Counted from the first letter of the stretch, positions 1 through 9,303 are shown. The stretch is DNA of 64,000 bases from Armatimonadota bacterium (GCA_023511535.1 JAIMBK010000008.1:1-64000); one strand, 5' to 3'. Program-made: numbers and translations. The notes: generated by a model not told the origin, from the letters alone.

Positions 1-2
1 AG

Positions 3-101
3 GCGCGGGAGGAAGGGGTGAGCCTGAACCAGTACATAATCTACCAGCTTTCCCGTAGCCTGGGCAGGCAGGTTGCGGAAACAAAGACGAATTCTCTGTA
101 A
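3..101 (+). CDS. 3' end of HicB-like / ribbon-helix-helix antitoxin-type protein (partial, 5' truncated)
   Basis: Frame 3 reads AREEGVSLNQYIIYQLSRSLGRQVAETKTNSL*; the 'A.EEGVSLNQYI.Y.LSR' pattern resembles HicB-family C-termini. Confidence 0.55.
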   Translation, partial: AREEGVSLNQYIIYQLSRSLGRQVAETKTNSL

Positions 102-249
102 ACCTTCGGATAATGCGGCCTTTCCGCCGTGTTCAGCTTGCTTCCGCTGTGGTGGGCTGGGATCCCTCGGTTACTACTTAAAATTAAGTAAAAATTTTTT
201 AAATGGTAGACCGCTATCGGGAGGATTTTGTCATCGGGGCGGCGAATAC

Positions 250-316
250 CTTCTAGGAGAACGGACTGAAGGTAGACAAAGCTTTCATTAAAAGGGGTAG
301 TCCGTTGTCCTAGAAG
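250..316. repeat. Inverted repeat, 17/18 match, 31-nt spacer
   Basis: cttctaggagaacggact (250-267) versus agtccgttgtcctagaag (299-316). Confidence 0.8.
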
Positions 317-359
317 AGGTTTTTTAGAGGTCTTGGTGGTAAAAACCCAGTAATATCAA

Positions 360-435
360 GGCGGCATACCCAAGTGGCTAAGGGGACGGTCTGCAAAACC
401 GTTATTCTCCGGTTCGAATCCGGATGCCGCCTCCA
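360..435 (+). tRNA. tRNA-Cys (GCA), CCA encoded
   Basis: GGCGGCA...TGCCGCC acceptor stem, ggttcgaatcc T-arm, anticodon loop ctGCAaa, 3' CCA. Confidence 0.95.
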
Positions 436-512
436 TTATTTTTTATTTGCAAAAATAACCCCTCCGGCATAATCCCAGATCAGCTTCGTTTTTCCCCGCC
501 CTCCTGAATTAA

Positions 513-1229
513 TTATTTATTCCGTCGTTTTTTTAAAATCAACCAGGCCAGGGCCAGCGCCGCCGCGCCCCCCATTGCGGGAATGCCTGCAGATCTGCCA
601 ATAGATCCGTAGGAAACGGACTTCCCGGTTTCAGGAGGGGAGGAAGCAGGATCGGCGAATTCAGTAGAACATTGCGAATCAGTTTCGGACAGCGGGTAGA
701 TCTGTTTGCTTGCTCCCGACCTATCTTTTACAAAAACTGCCCCCTCTTTGAAGTAAAATTCGTTTTCCTTCCCGTTGCTGTTGATGTACCACTGCAGGGC
801 CGCCATGTCTCCCGGCCATTTGTCCGGGGCCACAATTTTTAAAGTTTTATAATCCAGGGAAGAAACTTTATAGATGCCCCACTTAATTGCATATCTCTCG
901 CCGTTTTGAACCAGGGAAAGAACAAGTTTGTCGCCCTGGTTGATTTCCTGCCCGAGCCACGCCAGGTCGGATTCTTTAACTTCAACTTCGATCAATGGTT
1001 TTGTTGGCTTGCCGGAAATCACCTTCGCTACGCTTACCTCAAGGGTATTTTTCCCGGTCTTTTCCACCTTTCCAAGAACAAGGCTATCCTGGTCACCGTG
1101 GGTAATCCTCCACAGCATGTCGGCGGCAAAGGCCGGCCAGGCTGTTGCTATGGATACTACCAACAAAAAGAGAATTAACAACATGTAGGCTTTGTGCACA
1201 GGGTTCATCCTCCCCTGAAAATTTTTCAT
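513..1229 (-). CDS. Hypothetical exported/membrane-anchored protein
   Basis: 238 aa ORF with N-terminal signal-like segment and C-terminal TM followed by KKRRNK. Confidence 0.75.
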   Translation of the reverse strand: MKNFQGRMNPVHKAYMLLILFLLVVSIATAWPAFAADMLWRITHGDQDSLVLGKVEKTGKNTLEVSVAKVISGKPTKPLIEVEVKESDLAWLGQEINQGDKLVLSLVQNGERYAIKWGIYKVSSLDYKTLKIVAPDKWPGDMAALQWYINSNGKENEFYFKEGAVFVKDRSGASKQIYPLSETDSQCSTEFADPASSPPETGKSVSYGSIGRSAGIPAMGGAAALALAWLILKKRRNK

Positions 1230-1452
1230 AATAAATAGAGGGACCGGAGGTTCGTCAGAGAAACTCTCTTAAGAATAGACGTAATTGAAAATTGTGTGGT
1301 TCCCTTTGTTAACCAGCTTTTTTAATTTTTTCAACGGCGTCAGTTCATTAAGGCAGAACATACAAATATATCCCGGCCGGGATAGGGCCGTTGACGGCTT
1401 TTTTGTGATATACTTTGTGGTATAATACTGCCCGAAAGCAAGGGAGAGCGGC

Positions 1453-2235
1453 TTGTTGAAAATCTATGAAACAACCTGCCAGAGCGCTCTGAACCGTTCG
1501 AAGATCCCCGGGATGGACTACTGCTTGAATCCTTACCACGGCTGCAGTCACGGCTGCATCTACTGTTACGCCGGTTGCATGACGAGGTTTAGCGGCCTGA
1601 AGGAGGAGTGGGGCTCCTTCGTTCAGGTCAAGAGCAACTTTCCGGAGCGCCTGGCCGCCCAACTAAAAAGGCCCAGGCGGGGTACGGTGATGCTCTCCAG
1701 TGTCACCGACGCCTACCAGGCTGTCGAAAGGAAATACGGCCTGACGCGTGCGTGCCTGAAATTGCTGTCCCGGACCGGGTTGAGGGTGTCTATTCTAACC
1801 AAGTCCGACCTGGTGTTGCGGGACCTGGATATTTTAAAGGAGCTTGACAATGTCCGGGTGGGTTTTACCATTACTACTGCTGACGAAATCCTGGCCAGGC
1901 GGTTGGAGCCGGGCGCGCCCCCTTCTTCCAGGCGTTTGAAAGCGATCGAAAAGCTGGCCGGGGCGGGGATAAAAACCTGGGTTTTTGTGGCTCCCATTAT
2001 CCCTGGTTTGACCGATGCGCCCGGGGACATAAAAACTTTAGTCCAGGCGGCAAAACAGGCCGGGGCCCGCGAAATACACTATGACCCGTTTAATTTTTAT
2101 CCTTCAGCGGCGGCCAGGGTTAAAGAATTGATCAGCAAAAGTTACCCGCGCTCAAGGACAGTTTTTGAAAGGGCCTGCCGCGATCCTGACGGCTATGCAC
2201 GGCAGGTGAAGGCTGTCTGGAACGCTACTTTATAA
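1453..2235 (+). CDS. SPL-family radical SAM protein
   Basis: CLNPYHGCSHGCIYCYAGCM contains the CxxxCxxC radical SAM motif in SplB-like context; TTG start. Confidence 0.88.
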   Translation: MLKIYETTCQSALNRSKIPGMDYCLNPYHGCSHGCIYCYAGCMTRFSGLKEEWGSFVQVKSNFPERLAAQLKRPRRGTVMLSSVTDAYQAVERKYGLTRACLKLLSRTGLRVSILTKSDLVLRDLDILKELDNVRVGFTITTADEILARRLEPGAPPSSRRLKAIEKLAGAGIKTWVFVAPIIPGLTDAPGDIKTLVQAAKQAGAREIHYDPFNFYPSAAARVKELISKSYPRSRTVFERACRDPDGYARQVKAVWNATL

Positions 2236-2251
2236 TCCCCGGGGTGGTTGG

Positions 2252-2827
2252 TTGGAGAATTTGCTTGCCGCGCTGATTGAAGAACCGTTAAGGTTGATCA
2301 AAAAATACTACGATCCGGAGTCAGAACTATACTACATCCTGGTCGAGCACGGGAAAGCCGTCGCCCAAAAAGCGCTGGCGGCGGCGGAGAAGGCCCGGCG
2401 CTTTCATCCCGACCGGAAGTTTCTCGTCGAAGCCGCCATGTTGCATGACATCGGCATCTTTTTAACGGATCTGCCGGAGATCGGATGCAAAGGGAACAAG
2501 CCATATATCTGCCACGGTTGCCTGGGTCGCGAGATTTTGGAAAAAGAGGGATTGCCCGCCCACGCCCTCGTTTGCGAGCGGCACGTAGGCGCCGGGATAA
2601 ACAGAGAAGAAATTATCGCGCGGAATCTTCCTTTGCCGCCCCGGGAAATGGTCCCGGTTACCCTGGAAGAGCAGATTATTTGCTTTGCCGACAAGTTTTT
2701 TTCGAAAAACAGGAGATCGCTTCATCGGGAAAAGACAATCGCTGAAGTCAGGCGGGAACTGTCCCGTTACGGTTCCGGGCAATTGCTGCGGTTTCAGGAA
2801 TGGGCTAAACTTTTTGCCGACGTTTAA
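2252..2827 (+). CDS. HD-domain protein
   Basis: HDIGIF...RHVGAG...DKFFSKN fits HD phosphohydrolase family; TTG start. Confidence 0.82.
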   Translation: MENLLAALIEEPLRLIKKYYDPESELYYILVEHGKAVAQKALAAAEKARRFHPDRKFLVEAAMLHDIGIFLTDLPEIGCKGNKPYICHGCLGREILEKEGLPAHALVCERHVGAGINREEIIARNLPLPPREMVPVTLEEQIICFADKFFSKNRRSLHREKTIAEVRRELSRYGSGQLLRFQEWAKLFADV

Positions 2828-2915
2828 CTTTATTTTTAATGTTCGAGAAGTATTTCCTTGTCCTTGTAAGCAAGGACCTCGAAAAAATCAAAAACCTGAG
2901 GAAGAACGGTTGCCC

Positions 2916-3587
2916 ATGAACATTGTTAAGGTCATTGCCGACCTGCACGAGCGGGAGTCCGGAGTAATTGAACACTTAGAAGCAAGGGGAGCAGAAATAA
3001 CCGTCGAGGCGCTGCCTGTCGGCGACTATATTTTGAGTGAGCGGGTGGCGGTGGAAAGGAAGACTGTTCCCGACTTCCTTGCTTCGCTGACGAAAAAGCG
3101 CCTTTATCGCCAGCTCGATGCTTTAAAAGAAAACTTTGCCCTTCCGGTAATCCTGATTGAAGGAAGGGAATTGTACGGTATCCGCAAGATCCACCCTGAC
3201 GTAATCAGGAGCACCCTTGCGTTGATTGTGGTTAATTACTGTATCCCGGTAATCTTTACGCAGGATTCCCGGGATACGGCGGGCTTTTTATACGCTGCCG
3301 CCTGCCAGGAGCAAATGGGCAGGAAGCAGAAGATCTCCCTGCGCGGCGAGAAGAAACCCATGCTGCTGGAAGAGCGTCAGCGCTACCTGGTGGAGTCCCT
3401 GCCGCACATCGGGCCGGAACTGGCAGAGAGGTTGCTCAGGCACTTTGGAAGCGTCGACCGGATTGTGCGCGCCACCGAGGAAGAATTAAAGGCCGTGCCG
3501 CGGATCGGGGTGAAGAAGGCCAGGGAAATCAGAAAGGTTTTTACCGGGTTGTTTTCCGGCCCGGATCCCGGCGCGCCCGGCGGGTAG
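2916..3587 (+). CDS. ERCC4-domain nuclease with C-terminal helix-hairpin-helix (XPF/Hef nuclease-like)
   Basis: GDYILSERVAVERKTVPDF matches GDx(n)ERKxxxDF; C-terminal LPHIGPELAERLLRHFGSV...VPRIGVKKA HhH2. Start trimmed from track to ATG 2916. Confidence 0.85.
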   Translation: MNIVKVIADLHERESGVIEHLEARGAEITVEALPVGDYILSERVAVERKTVPDFLASLTKKRLYRQLDALKENFALPVILIEGRELYGIRKIHPDVIRSTLALIVVNYCIPVIFTQDSRDTAGFLYAAACQEQMGRKQKISLRGEKKPMLLEERQRYLVESLPHIGPELAERLLRHFGSVDRIVRATEEELKAVPRIGVKKAREIRKVFTGLFSGPDPGAPGG

Positions 3588-3748
3588 CCGCCGCAACTAA
3601 TCAGCGGTCCCACCAAAAAGCAGGGTGGGATCGAAAACGATGGGTGTTGGAAAGCCGCGCTACTCTAATGACCGAGGCTGAGCAGGAGTGCGTGGTTGCT
3701 ATTGAAATAGAGAAGTTGGAAAATGCGTCAAAGAAAGGTGGTTTTTCC

Positions 3749-4981
3749 TTGCGCGCGGAAATTATTTTCACCGGCACCGAACTTTTGCTGGGCCACACTT
3801 TAAATACAAACGCCCCGTACCTCCAGCAGGTCCTGGCTTCTTTGGGGATCGACCTCTATTACCAGGTGACCGCCGGGGACAACCGGGAGCGCCTGGCCCG
3901 GGCCATTACCCAGGCCCGGGAGCGGGCTAACCTGATCATTATCGGCGGGGGCCTGGGGCCTACCGAGGACGACGTGAGCAGGGAGGCGCTGGCGGACTCC
4001 CTGGGAATTTCTTTACAAATGAGTGAGGAGGCCTTGCAGGTTGTCCGGCGTTTTTTTGATGAACGCGGCCTTTCCATGTCTGAAAACAACTTAAAACAGG
4101 CCCTGGTGCCGGAGGGCGGTATTGTCCTGGACAACCCCATCGGCACCGCTCCCGGGGTTATTTTAGAGCACGAAGGTAAAACCTACCTTCTTCTTCCCGG
4201 TCCCCCCTCCGAGTTCCGCTTAATGGTCGATCGTCAGGTAACTCCGTATTTATTACAAAAACTGGGCGCGCAGCGCCAGGTGATTCGGTCAAGGGTTGTA
4301 AAACTTTGCGGGATTGGCGAGTCCACGGTCGATCAGCAGCTTGGCGAACTGCTGCACAGCGCCAACCCCACCGTGGCGCCTACCGCCAAATACGCGGAGG
4401 TGCACTTGAGAATCACCGCGAAGGCAGACAGCCCGGAGGAGGCGCGCCGGATAAACGCCGCCATGGAGGAAAAGATCCGCCGGCGGCTGGGCAAGTATAT
4501 TTTCGGGGCGGATGAAGAAACCCTGGCCGGCGCGGCCGGCAGAGTATTTTTGGAGCGCGGGCTGACTCTGGCCACGGTGGAAACCTTCACCGGCGGCCTG
4601 CTGGCGCACCGGTTAACCGGAGCGCCCGGAGCGGGGAGCTTTTTTAAATTCGGCTATGTCCTGGGCGAAAACCGCCGCAACTGGCCGGTTGCGCCTTCCG
4701 CCGGCAGCGGGAAAGAAACGGCTGAACAGCTGGCCGCCTGGGGAAGGTCCGCGGCCGGGGCGGACGTCTGCGTGGCTATTACAAAGCAGGCGGAAGACGG
4801 GAAACAGGAAAAGAGCCTGCCGGGGGCTACGGTTTATCTTGCCACCCGTCTGGACGAGCGGGCAGGGGGCCGCCAAAGCAGGTCCGGCGAGTTCTATATC
4901 TGGGGCGGACCCCTGGACGTCCAGGAGCGCGCCGTCCAGGTCGCCCTTGCCCTGTTGTGGCGGATGAAAGACGCGAAATAA
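3749..4981 (+). CDS. cinA: CinA family competence/damage-inducible protein
   Basis: AEIIFTGTELLLG, GGLGPTEDD, LLPGPPSE motifs; TTG start. Confidence 0.9.
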   Translation: MRAEIIFTGTELLLGHTLNTNAPYLQQVLASLGIDLYYQVTAGDNRERLARAITQARERANLIIIGGGLGPTEDDVSREALADSLGISLQMSEEALQVVRRFFDERGLSMSENNLKQALVPEGGIVLDNPIGTAPGVILEHEGKTYLLLPGPPSEFRLMVDRQVTPYLLQKLGAQRQVIRSRVVKLCGIGESTVDQQLGELLHSANPTVAPTAKYAEVHLRITAKADSPEEARRINAAMEEKIRRRLGKYIFGADEETLAGAAGRVFLERGLTLATVETFTGGLLAHRLTGAPGAGSFFKFGYVLGENRRNWPVAPSAGSGKETAEQLAAWGRSAAGADVCVAITKQAEDGKQEKSLPGATVYLATRLDERAGGRQSRSGEFYIWGGPLDVQERAVQVALALLWRMKDAK

Positions 4982-5133
4982 GCGCTCGCCGGCACTCCTA
5001 CCGGATAATTGTCAATTGATCAAAACCCTCCTCGCAGGTTGGCATTTCTAACTGCACATACTTTGCTTTGATCACTTTTTCGCCCAAATTTCTATGGAAT
5101 TTATTTATTGATTTATTATAAGCAATTTGCTTG

Positions 5134-5162
5134 TTGACAATACCCTAGTAACATGCTATGAT
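5134..5162 (+). promoter_or_regulatory. SigA-type promoter upstream of iscR-like gene
   Basis: TTGACA (5134-5139), 17 nt, TATGAT (5157-5162). Confidence 0.8.
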
Positions 5163-5238
5163 ATCGTTAAGTCATATCCGAGTAATTTACTATAGTATCA
5201 AAACCTGAGATTTTAAAATTTAAAAGGCGGGGGATGTC

Positions 5239-5676
5239 ATGCGGTTCTCGACGAGGGGTCATTACGGTCTGAAAGCCATGTTCGACCTGGCTCAGCATTA
5301 CGGAACCGCTCCTGTTCCTTTAAAAAGCGTTGCCGAAAGACAAAATCTGTCCGTGCAGTATCTGGAGCAGCTCATCGCCATGCTTAAAAAGGCCGGGCTG
5401 GTAAAGAGCGTGCGTGGCGCCCAGGGCGGCTACATGCTGGCGTACAGTCCGGAGGAAATCAAGGTTGGGGAAGTCATCCGCGCCCTGGAAGGGCCGGTGG
5501 CGCCCGTGGACTGTGTGAACGAATTTGATCCGAAGGAGTGTGATCAGGCCGATTTTTGTATTACGCGGATAGTTTGGGAAAAGATAAGAAATAGCATTGC
5601 GCAGGTAATGGATTCGATTACCCTGGCCGACCTGTGCCGGGAGGCAAAAAGAAAGAAAAAATTGGAAAAGAGTTAA
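5239..5676 (+). CDS. Rrf2-family transcriptional regulator (IscR/CymR-like)
   Basis: MRFSTRGHYGLKAMFDLA...SVQYLEQLIAMLKKAGLVKSVRGAQGGY. Confidence 0.92.
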   Translation: MRFSTRGHYGLKAMFDLAQHYGTAPVPLKSVAERQNLSVQYLEQLIAMLKKAGLVKSVRGAQGGYMLAYSPEEIKVGEVIRALEGPVAPVDCVNEFDPKECDQADFCITRIVWEKIRNSIAQVMDSITLADLCREAKRKKKLEKS

Positions 5677-5701
5677 AATCTAAAGAGGGGGTTTTAAGTC
5701 A

Positions 5702-6925
5702 GTGCGGAGAGTTTACTTCGACCACAGCGCCACCACGCCCGTTCATCCCCGGGTGGCCGAAGAAATGTACCGCTTCCTGACCGACAGCAATTACGGCAAT
5801 CCCACCAGCCTGCATTATTTCGGCCGGATTGCCCGCCAGGCGGTAGAAGAAGCGCGAGAAAAGGTGGCCCGGGCCATTGGGGCCGATCCCCGGGAAATCG
5901 TTTTTACCAGCGGGGGGACGGAGTCCGACAACATGGCCATCCACGGCATCGCCTACACCAACCGCAACCGGGGAAACCACATTATCACCAGCGCCGTGGA
6001 GCACCACGCCGTGCTGAACACGGTCAAGGCGCTGGGCAAACAGGGCTTCACGGTGACCATCCTCCCCGTCGACCAGTACGGGATGGTGAGCGTCGACGAG
6101 GTGGCCGAGGCCATTACGGATAAAACCATCCTGATTACCATCATGCACGCCAACAACGAAGTGGGCACCATCATGCCCATTGCCGAAATCGGAAAGCTGG
6201 CCAAAGAAAAAGGAATTATTTTCCACACCGACGCCGTCCAGAGCTTTGGCAAAATTCCCGTCAACGTGGACGAGCTGGGGGTGGACCTGCTGTCCATTTC
6301 CGGGCATAAATTTTACGGACCGAAGGGCGTCGGTGCTCTTTATATCCGCAAGGGGACGCGCTGGAAACAAACCCTCTTTCACGGCGGAGCTCAGGAGCGC
6401 CTGCGCCGGGCCGGCACCGAGAACGTTCCGGGGATTATCGGGCTGGGCAAAGCGGCGGAACTGGCCGTGGAAAACATGGCGGCGGAAAACGAAATGCTGC
6501 AAGCCCTGCGCGACAAATTAATCCGGGAGGTTAAAAACCGCTTCAAGCACGTGCGCTTGACCGGGCATCCCGTATTACGCCTGCCCAACCACGCCAGTTT
6601 CTGCTTTGAGTATATCGAGGGCGAGTCGATGCTGCTTAGCCTGGATATGAAGGGCGTCGCTGCTTCCAGCGGTTCGGCCTGCACTTCCGGGTCCCTGGAG
6701 CCCTCGCACGTGCTGCTGGCCATGGGCATCCCGCCGGAGGTGGCCCACGGTTCCATCCGGTTGACGCTGGGCAAGGATAATACGGAAGAAGACGTGGATT
6801 ACTTCCTGGAAGTAATGGAACCAATCGTGGAAAGACTGCGTTCCATGTCGCCGTTGAGCGAGGAAACCGGCTACGATCTGGACAGGTGCAACGGGTGCCG
6901 GATCAGCCACACCTGCCGGGCCTAA
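5702..6925 (+). CDS. Cysteine desulfurase (NifS/IscS)
   Basis: VYFDHSATTPVHP, SGHKFYGPKGVGALYIRKG, SSGSACTSGSLEPSHVL; GTG start. Confidence 0.96.
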   Translation: MRRVYFDHSATTPVHPRVAEEMYRFLTDSNYGNPTSLHYFGRIARQAVEEAREKVARAIGADPREIVFTSGGTESDNMAIHGIAYTNRNRGNHIITSAVEHHAVLNTVKALGKQGFTVTILPVDQYGMVSVDEVAEAITDKTILITIMHANNEVGTIMPIAEIGKLAKEKGIIFHTDAVQSFGKIPVNVDELGVDLLSISGHKFYGPKGVGALYIRKGTRWKQTLFHGGAQERLRRAGTENVPGIIGLGKAAELAVENMAAENEMLQALRDKLIREVKNRFKHVRLTGHPVLRLPNHASFCFEYIEGESMLLSLDMKGVAASSGSACTSGSLEPSHVLLAMGIPPEVAHGSIRLTLGKDNTEEDVDYFLEVMEPIVERLRSMSPLSEETGYDLDRCNGCRISHTCRA

Positions 6926-7008
6926 GCCGGATTAACACAGTACGAATCCACCGGTAACGCCAGGTATAGAGCCGGGTAAACGAGCCGGGTAAGAGCTGAC
7001 AATAAAAA

Positions 7009-7026
7009 CGCCGGTTAGGACCGGCG
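7009..7026. repeat. Short hairpin CGCCGGT-TAGG-ACCGGCG
   Basis: Perfect 7-bp inverted repeat in the iscS-iscU gap. Confidence 0.7.
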
Positions 7027-7182
7027 ATAAAAAGAAACTAACGGAACCTGCGGGATTCAAGCAGCGCTGCTCTTGGTTTACGCGTTTCAAGGCAGGCTGC
7101 TGGACCAGGGAAGAGGGAAGAGGGTCAGGCCCCTAATTCCTGATTCCCAATTCCTATTTTTAGGGGAGGCGGAGAAGTTCAG

Positions 7183-7554
7183 ATGTATTCGGAAAAAGTG
7201 ATGGATCACTTTGCCAATCCGCGCAACGTGGGGGAAATACCGGATGCCGACGGAATCGGGGAAGTGGGCAATCCCGTTTGCGGCGACATTATGAAAATTT
7301 ACATCAAAGTTAAAGACGACGTCATCACGGATATTAAATTTAAAACCTTCGGCTGCGGGGCAGCCATCGCCACCAGCAGCATGGTGACGGAAATGGCCAG
7401 GGGGAAAACTCTGGAAGAAGCAATGAAATTAAGCAACAAGCAGGTGGCCGAAGCCCTGGACGGTCTTCCTCCACAGAAAATGCACTGCTCGAACCTGGCC
7501 GCGGACGCCCTGCACGCGGCAATTGCGGATTACCGGAAAAAGCATTCGGCCTGA
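7183..7554 (+). CDS. Fe-S cluster scaffold protein (IscU/NifU N-terminal)
   Basis: MYSEKVMDHFANPRNVG, NPVCGDIM, FGCGAAIATSSM, HCSNLA. Confidence 0.95.
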   Translation: MYSEKVMDHFANPRNVGEIPDADGIGEVGNPVCGDIMKIYIKVKDDVITDIKFKTFGCGAAIATSSMVTEMARGKTLEEAMKLSNKQVAEALDGLPPQKMHCSNLAADALHAAIADYRKKHSA

Positions 7555-7689
7555 AGAATTACATCTTTAAAGAGCGAGGGGATTTTCTGGGGAAGCGTTC
7601 GCTCCCTCCCCGTTGCAGCCTTATGTTCTCGAGAATCCCGTTCGCCTGTTTTCGTTCCCTGCCGGTGCCGCGAAAAAACTGTTTCCGGG

Positions 7690-8778
7690 GTGACTCTGGT
7701 GAGAGTTGTGGTGGCGATGAGCGGCGGCGTGGACAGTTCGGTTACCGCCGCCCTTTTGGTTGAAAAGGGCTACGAAGTAATCGGGGCGACCATGCAGATC
7801 TGGGACCCGGCAGTTACGGTCGTCGACGGGGAGCACGTCGGTTGCTGTTCGCTGGCGGCGGTGGAAGACGCCCGGAAGGTGGCCGGCCTCCTGGGCATCC
7901 CCCATTACGTCCTGAACCTGCGGCAGCCCTTTGAGGAAAAGGTCGTTGCCTACTTCTGCCGGGAGTACTTGAGCGGACGCACCCCCAACCCCTGCATTGC
8001 CTGCAACCGGTACATTAAATTCGAAACGTTCTTGCAAAAAGCCCTCGCCCTGGAAGCCGATTTTATCGCCACCGGCCACTATGCCCGCCTCTTTTACGAT
8101 CCCGGACGCGGCCGTTACTTGCTGAAGCGGGCCAGGGACCGGAGTAAAGACCAGACCTACGTTCTTTACAGCCTCACCCAGGAGCGGGCTGCCCGTTTGC
8201 TGCTCCCGCTGGGGGAACACACAAAAGAAGAAGTGCGCGCCATCGCCGCCCGGTTAAAACTGCCCGTGGCCAAAAAAGCCGAAAGCCAGGAAATTTGTTT
8301 TATCACCGGCCGCTATCCCGACTTCATCAAAGAAAAGACCGGGGCGGTTTTTGCACCCGGACCGTTTCTCGACCTGCGGGGCAGGGTGGTCGGCCGGCAT
8401 AAAGGTATCCCCTTTTACACCGTCGGGCAACGCCGGGGACTGGGTCTGGCCATGGGCGAAAGAATCTACGTGGTGGCCATCGACCCCCGCCGCAACGCCG
8501 TCGTCGTAGGCCCGGAGGAGGCCCTGCTGGCCGATGAGCTTATTTCCAAAGACAATAACTTTATTTATCTCGAGAAGCTGACCCGGCCAATGGAAGTCCG
8601 GGCCAGGATCCGTTACAAGGCGCCCGCCGCCCCGGCCGTGATTACTCCCCTGGAAGGCAGCCAGGTGCACGTCCGCTTTCGCGAACCCCAGCGGGCGATC
8701 ACCCCCGGCCAGGCGGTGGTTTACTACCGGGACGATTATGTCGTCGGCGGCGGTATAATTTGTAAGCAAGAGCACTAA
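7690..8778 (+). CDS. mnmA: tRNA-specific 2-thiouridylase MnmA
   Basis: VVVAMSGGVDSSVTAALLVEKGYEVIG; GRTPNPCIACNRYIKF; SQEICFI. Confidence 0.97.
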   Translation: MTLVRVVVAMSGGVDSSVTAALLVEKGYEVIGATMQIWDPAVTVVDGEHVGCCSLAAVEDARKVAGLLGIPHYVLNLRQPFEEKVVAYFCREYLSGRTPNPCIACNRYIKFETFLQKALALEADFIATGHYARLFYDPGRGRYLLKRARDRSKDQTYVLYSLTQERAARLLLPLGEHTKEEVRAIAARLKLPVAKKAESQEICFITGRYPDFIKEKTGAVFAPGPFLDLRGRVVGRHKGIPFYTVGQRRGLGLAMGERIYVVAIDPRRNAVVVGPEEALLADELISKDNNFIYLEKLTRPMEVRARIRYKAPAAPAVITPLEGSQVHVRFREPQRAITPGQAVVYYRDDYVVGGGIICKQEH

Positions 8779-8945
8779 GGCACAGAGACTCAGAGGCACA
8801 AAGGCACAGAGGCACAAAAAACAGTCGTCGGTCGTCAGAGGTCAGTCGTCGGGATAGAAGGAATTCGTAAACGCGGATTCCTGGCCTTCAGTTCTGACGA
8901 CTGCTGCCTGACGACTGACGACCGGCTTTGTGCCTTTGTGTCTGT
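8777..8945. repeat. Compound degenerate repeat / imperfect inverted repeat (GGCACAAA/GAG octamers plus GTCGTCAG units)
   Basis: aaggcacag.agactcag.aggcacaa.aggcacag.aggcacaa, then cagtcgtcggtcgtcag; complementary ctgacgactgacgacc...tttgtgcctttgtg at 8894-8945. Confidence 0.75.
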
Positions 8946-9083
8946 TTACTTTGAATGCCTGTTTACTTTATACCTGATCAATTAAAATTACACTCGTATT
9001 TTTTTGTTCCGCACCGGGCATAATCGATCCCAGGGACCTTATTACGGCAAGAACCTTTTTCTTTAAGGGGGCGAAAAGCGGAA

Positions 9084-9260
9084 GTGAGTTGCCCGATTTG
9101 CGGCGGTAGAGCAACCGGGAAAGTAGGAATCGATCAATATTATTGCTGGGACTGCTGCGTAGAATACCGGCTGACCAAAGAGGGGGTCCAGATCTACGAA
9201 ATTGCCGAAGACGGCAGCCTGGTGTCCTTCGATCCGCTTAATGAAACGGCGATCTACTAG
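9084..9260 (+). CDS. Small zinc-ribbon-like protein (58 aa)
   Basis: GTG start; MSCPICGGRATGKVGIDQYYCWDCCVEYRLTKEGVQIYEIAEDGSLVSFDPLNETAIY*. Below the length cut-off of the supplied track. Confidence 0.7.
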   Translation: MSCPICGGRATGKVGIDQYYCWDCCVEYRLTKEGVQIYEIAEDGSLVSFDPLNETAIY

Positions 9261-9303
9261 ATCGAAATTTTGCAAAGCAATCTTAAGGAAAGGGTGAAGG
9301 GGC

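Noticed and set aside
73-291. 72-aa plus-strand ORF
   Set aside because: Overlaps the better supported HicB-like 3' end in another frame and ends inside an inverted repeat; no family resemblance.
5699-6502. 267-aa minus-strand ORF opposite the cysteine desulfurase
   Set aside because: Antisense shadow of a GC-rich conserved gene; no recognisable protein family.
8777-8945. CRISPR array candidate from repeated short motifs
   Set aside because: Units are 7-8 nt, degenerate and contiguous without unique spacers; no cas genes.
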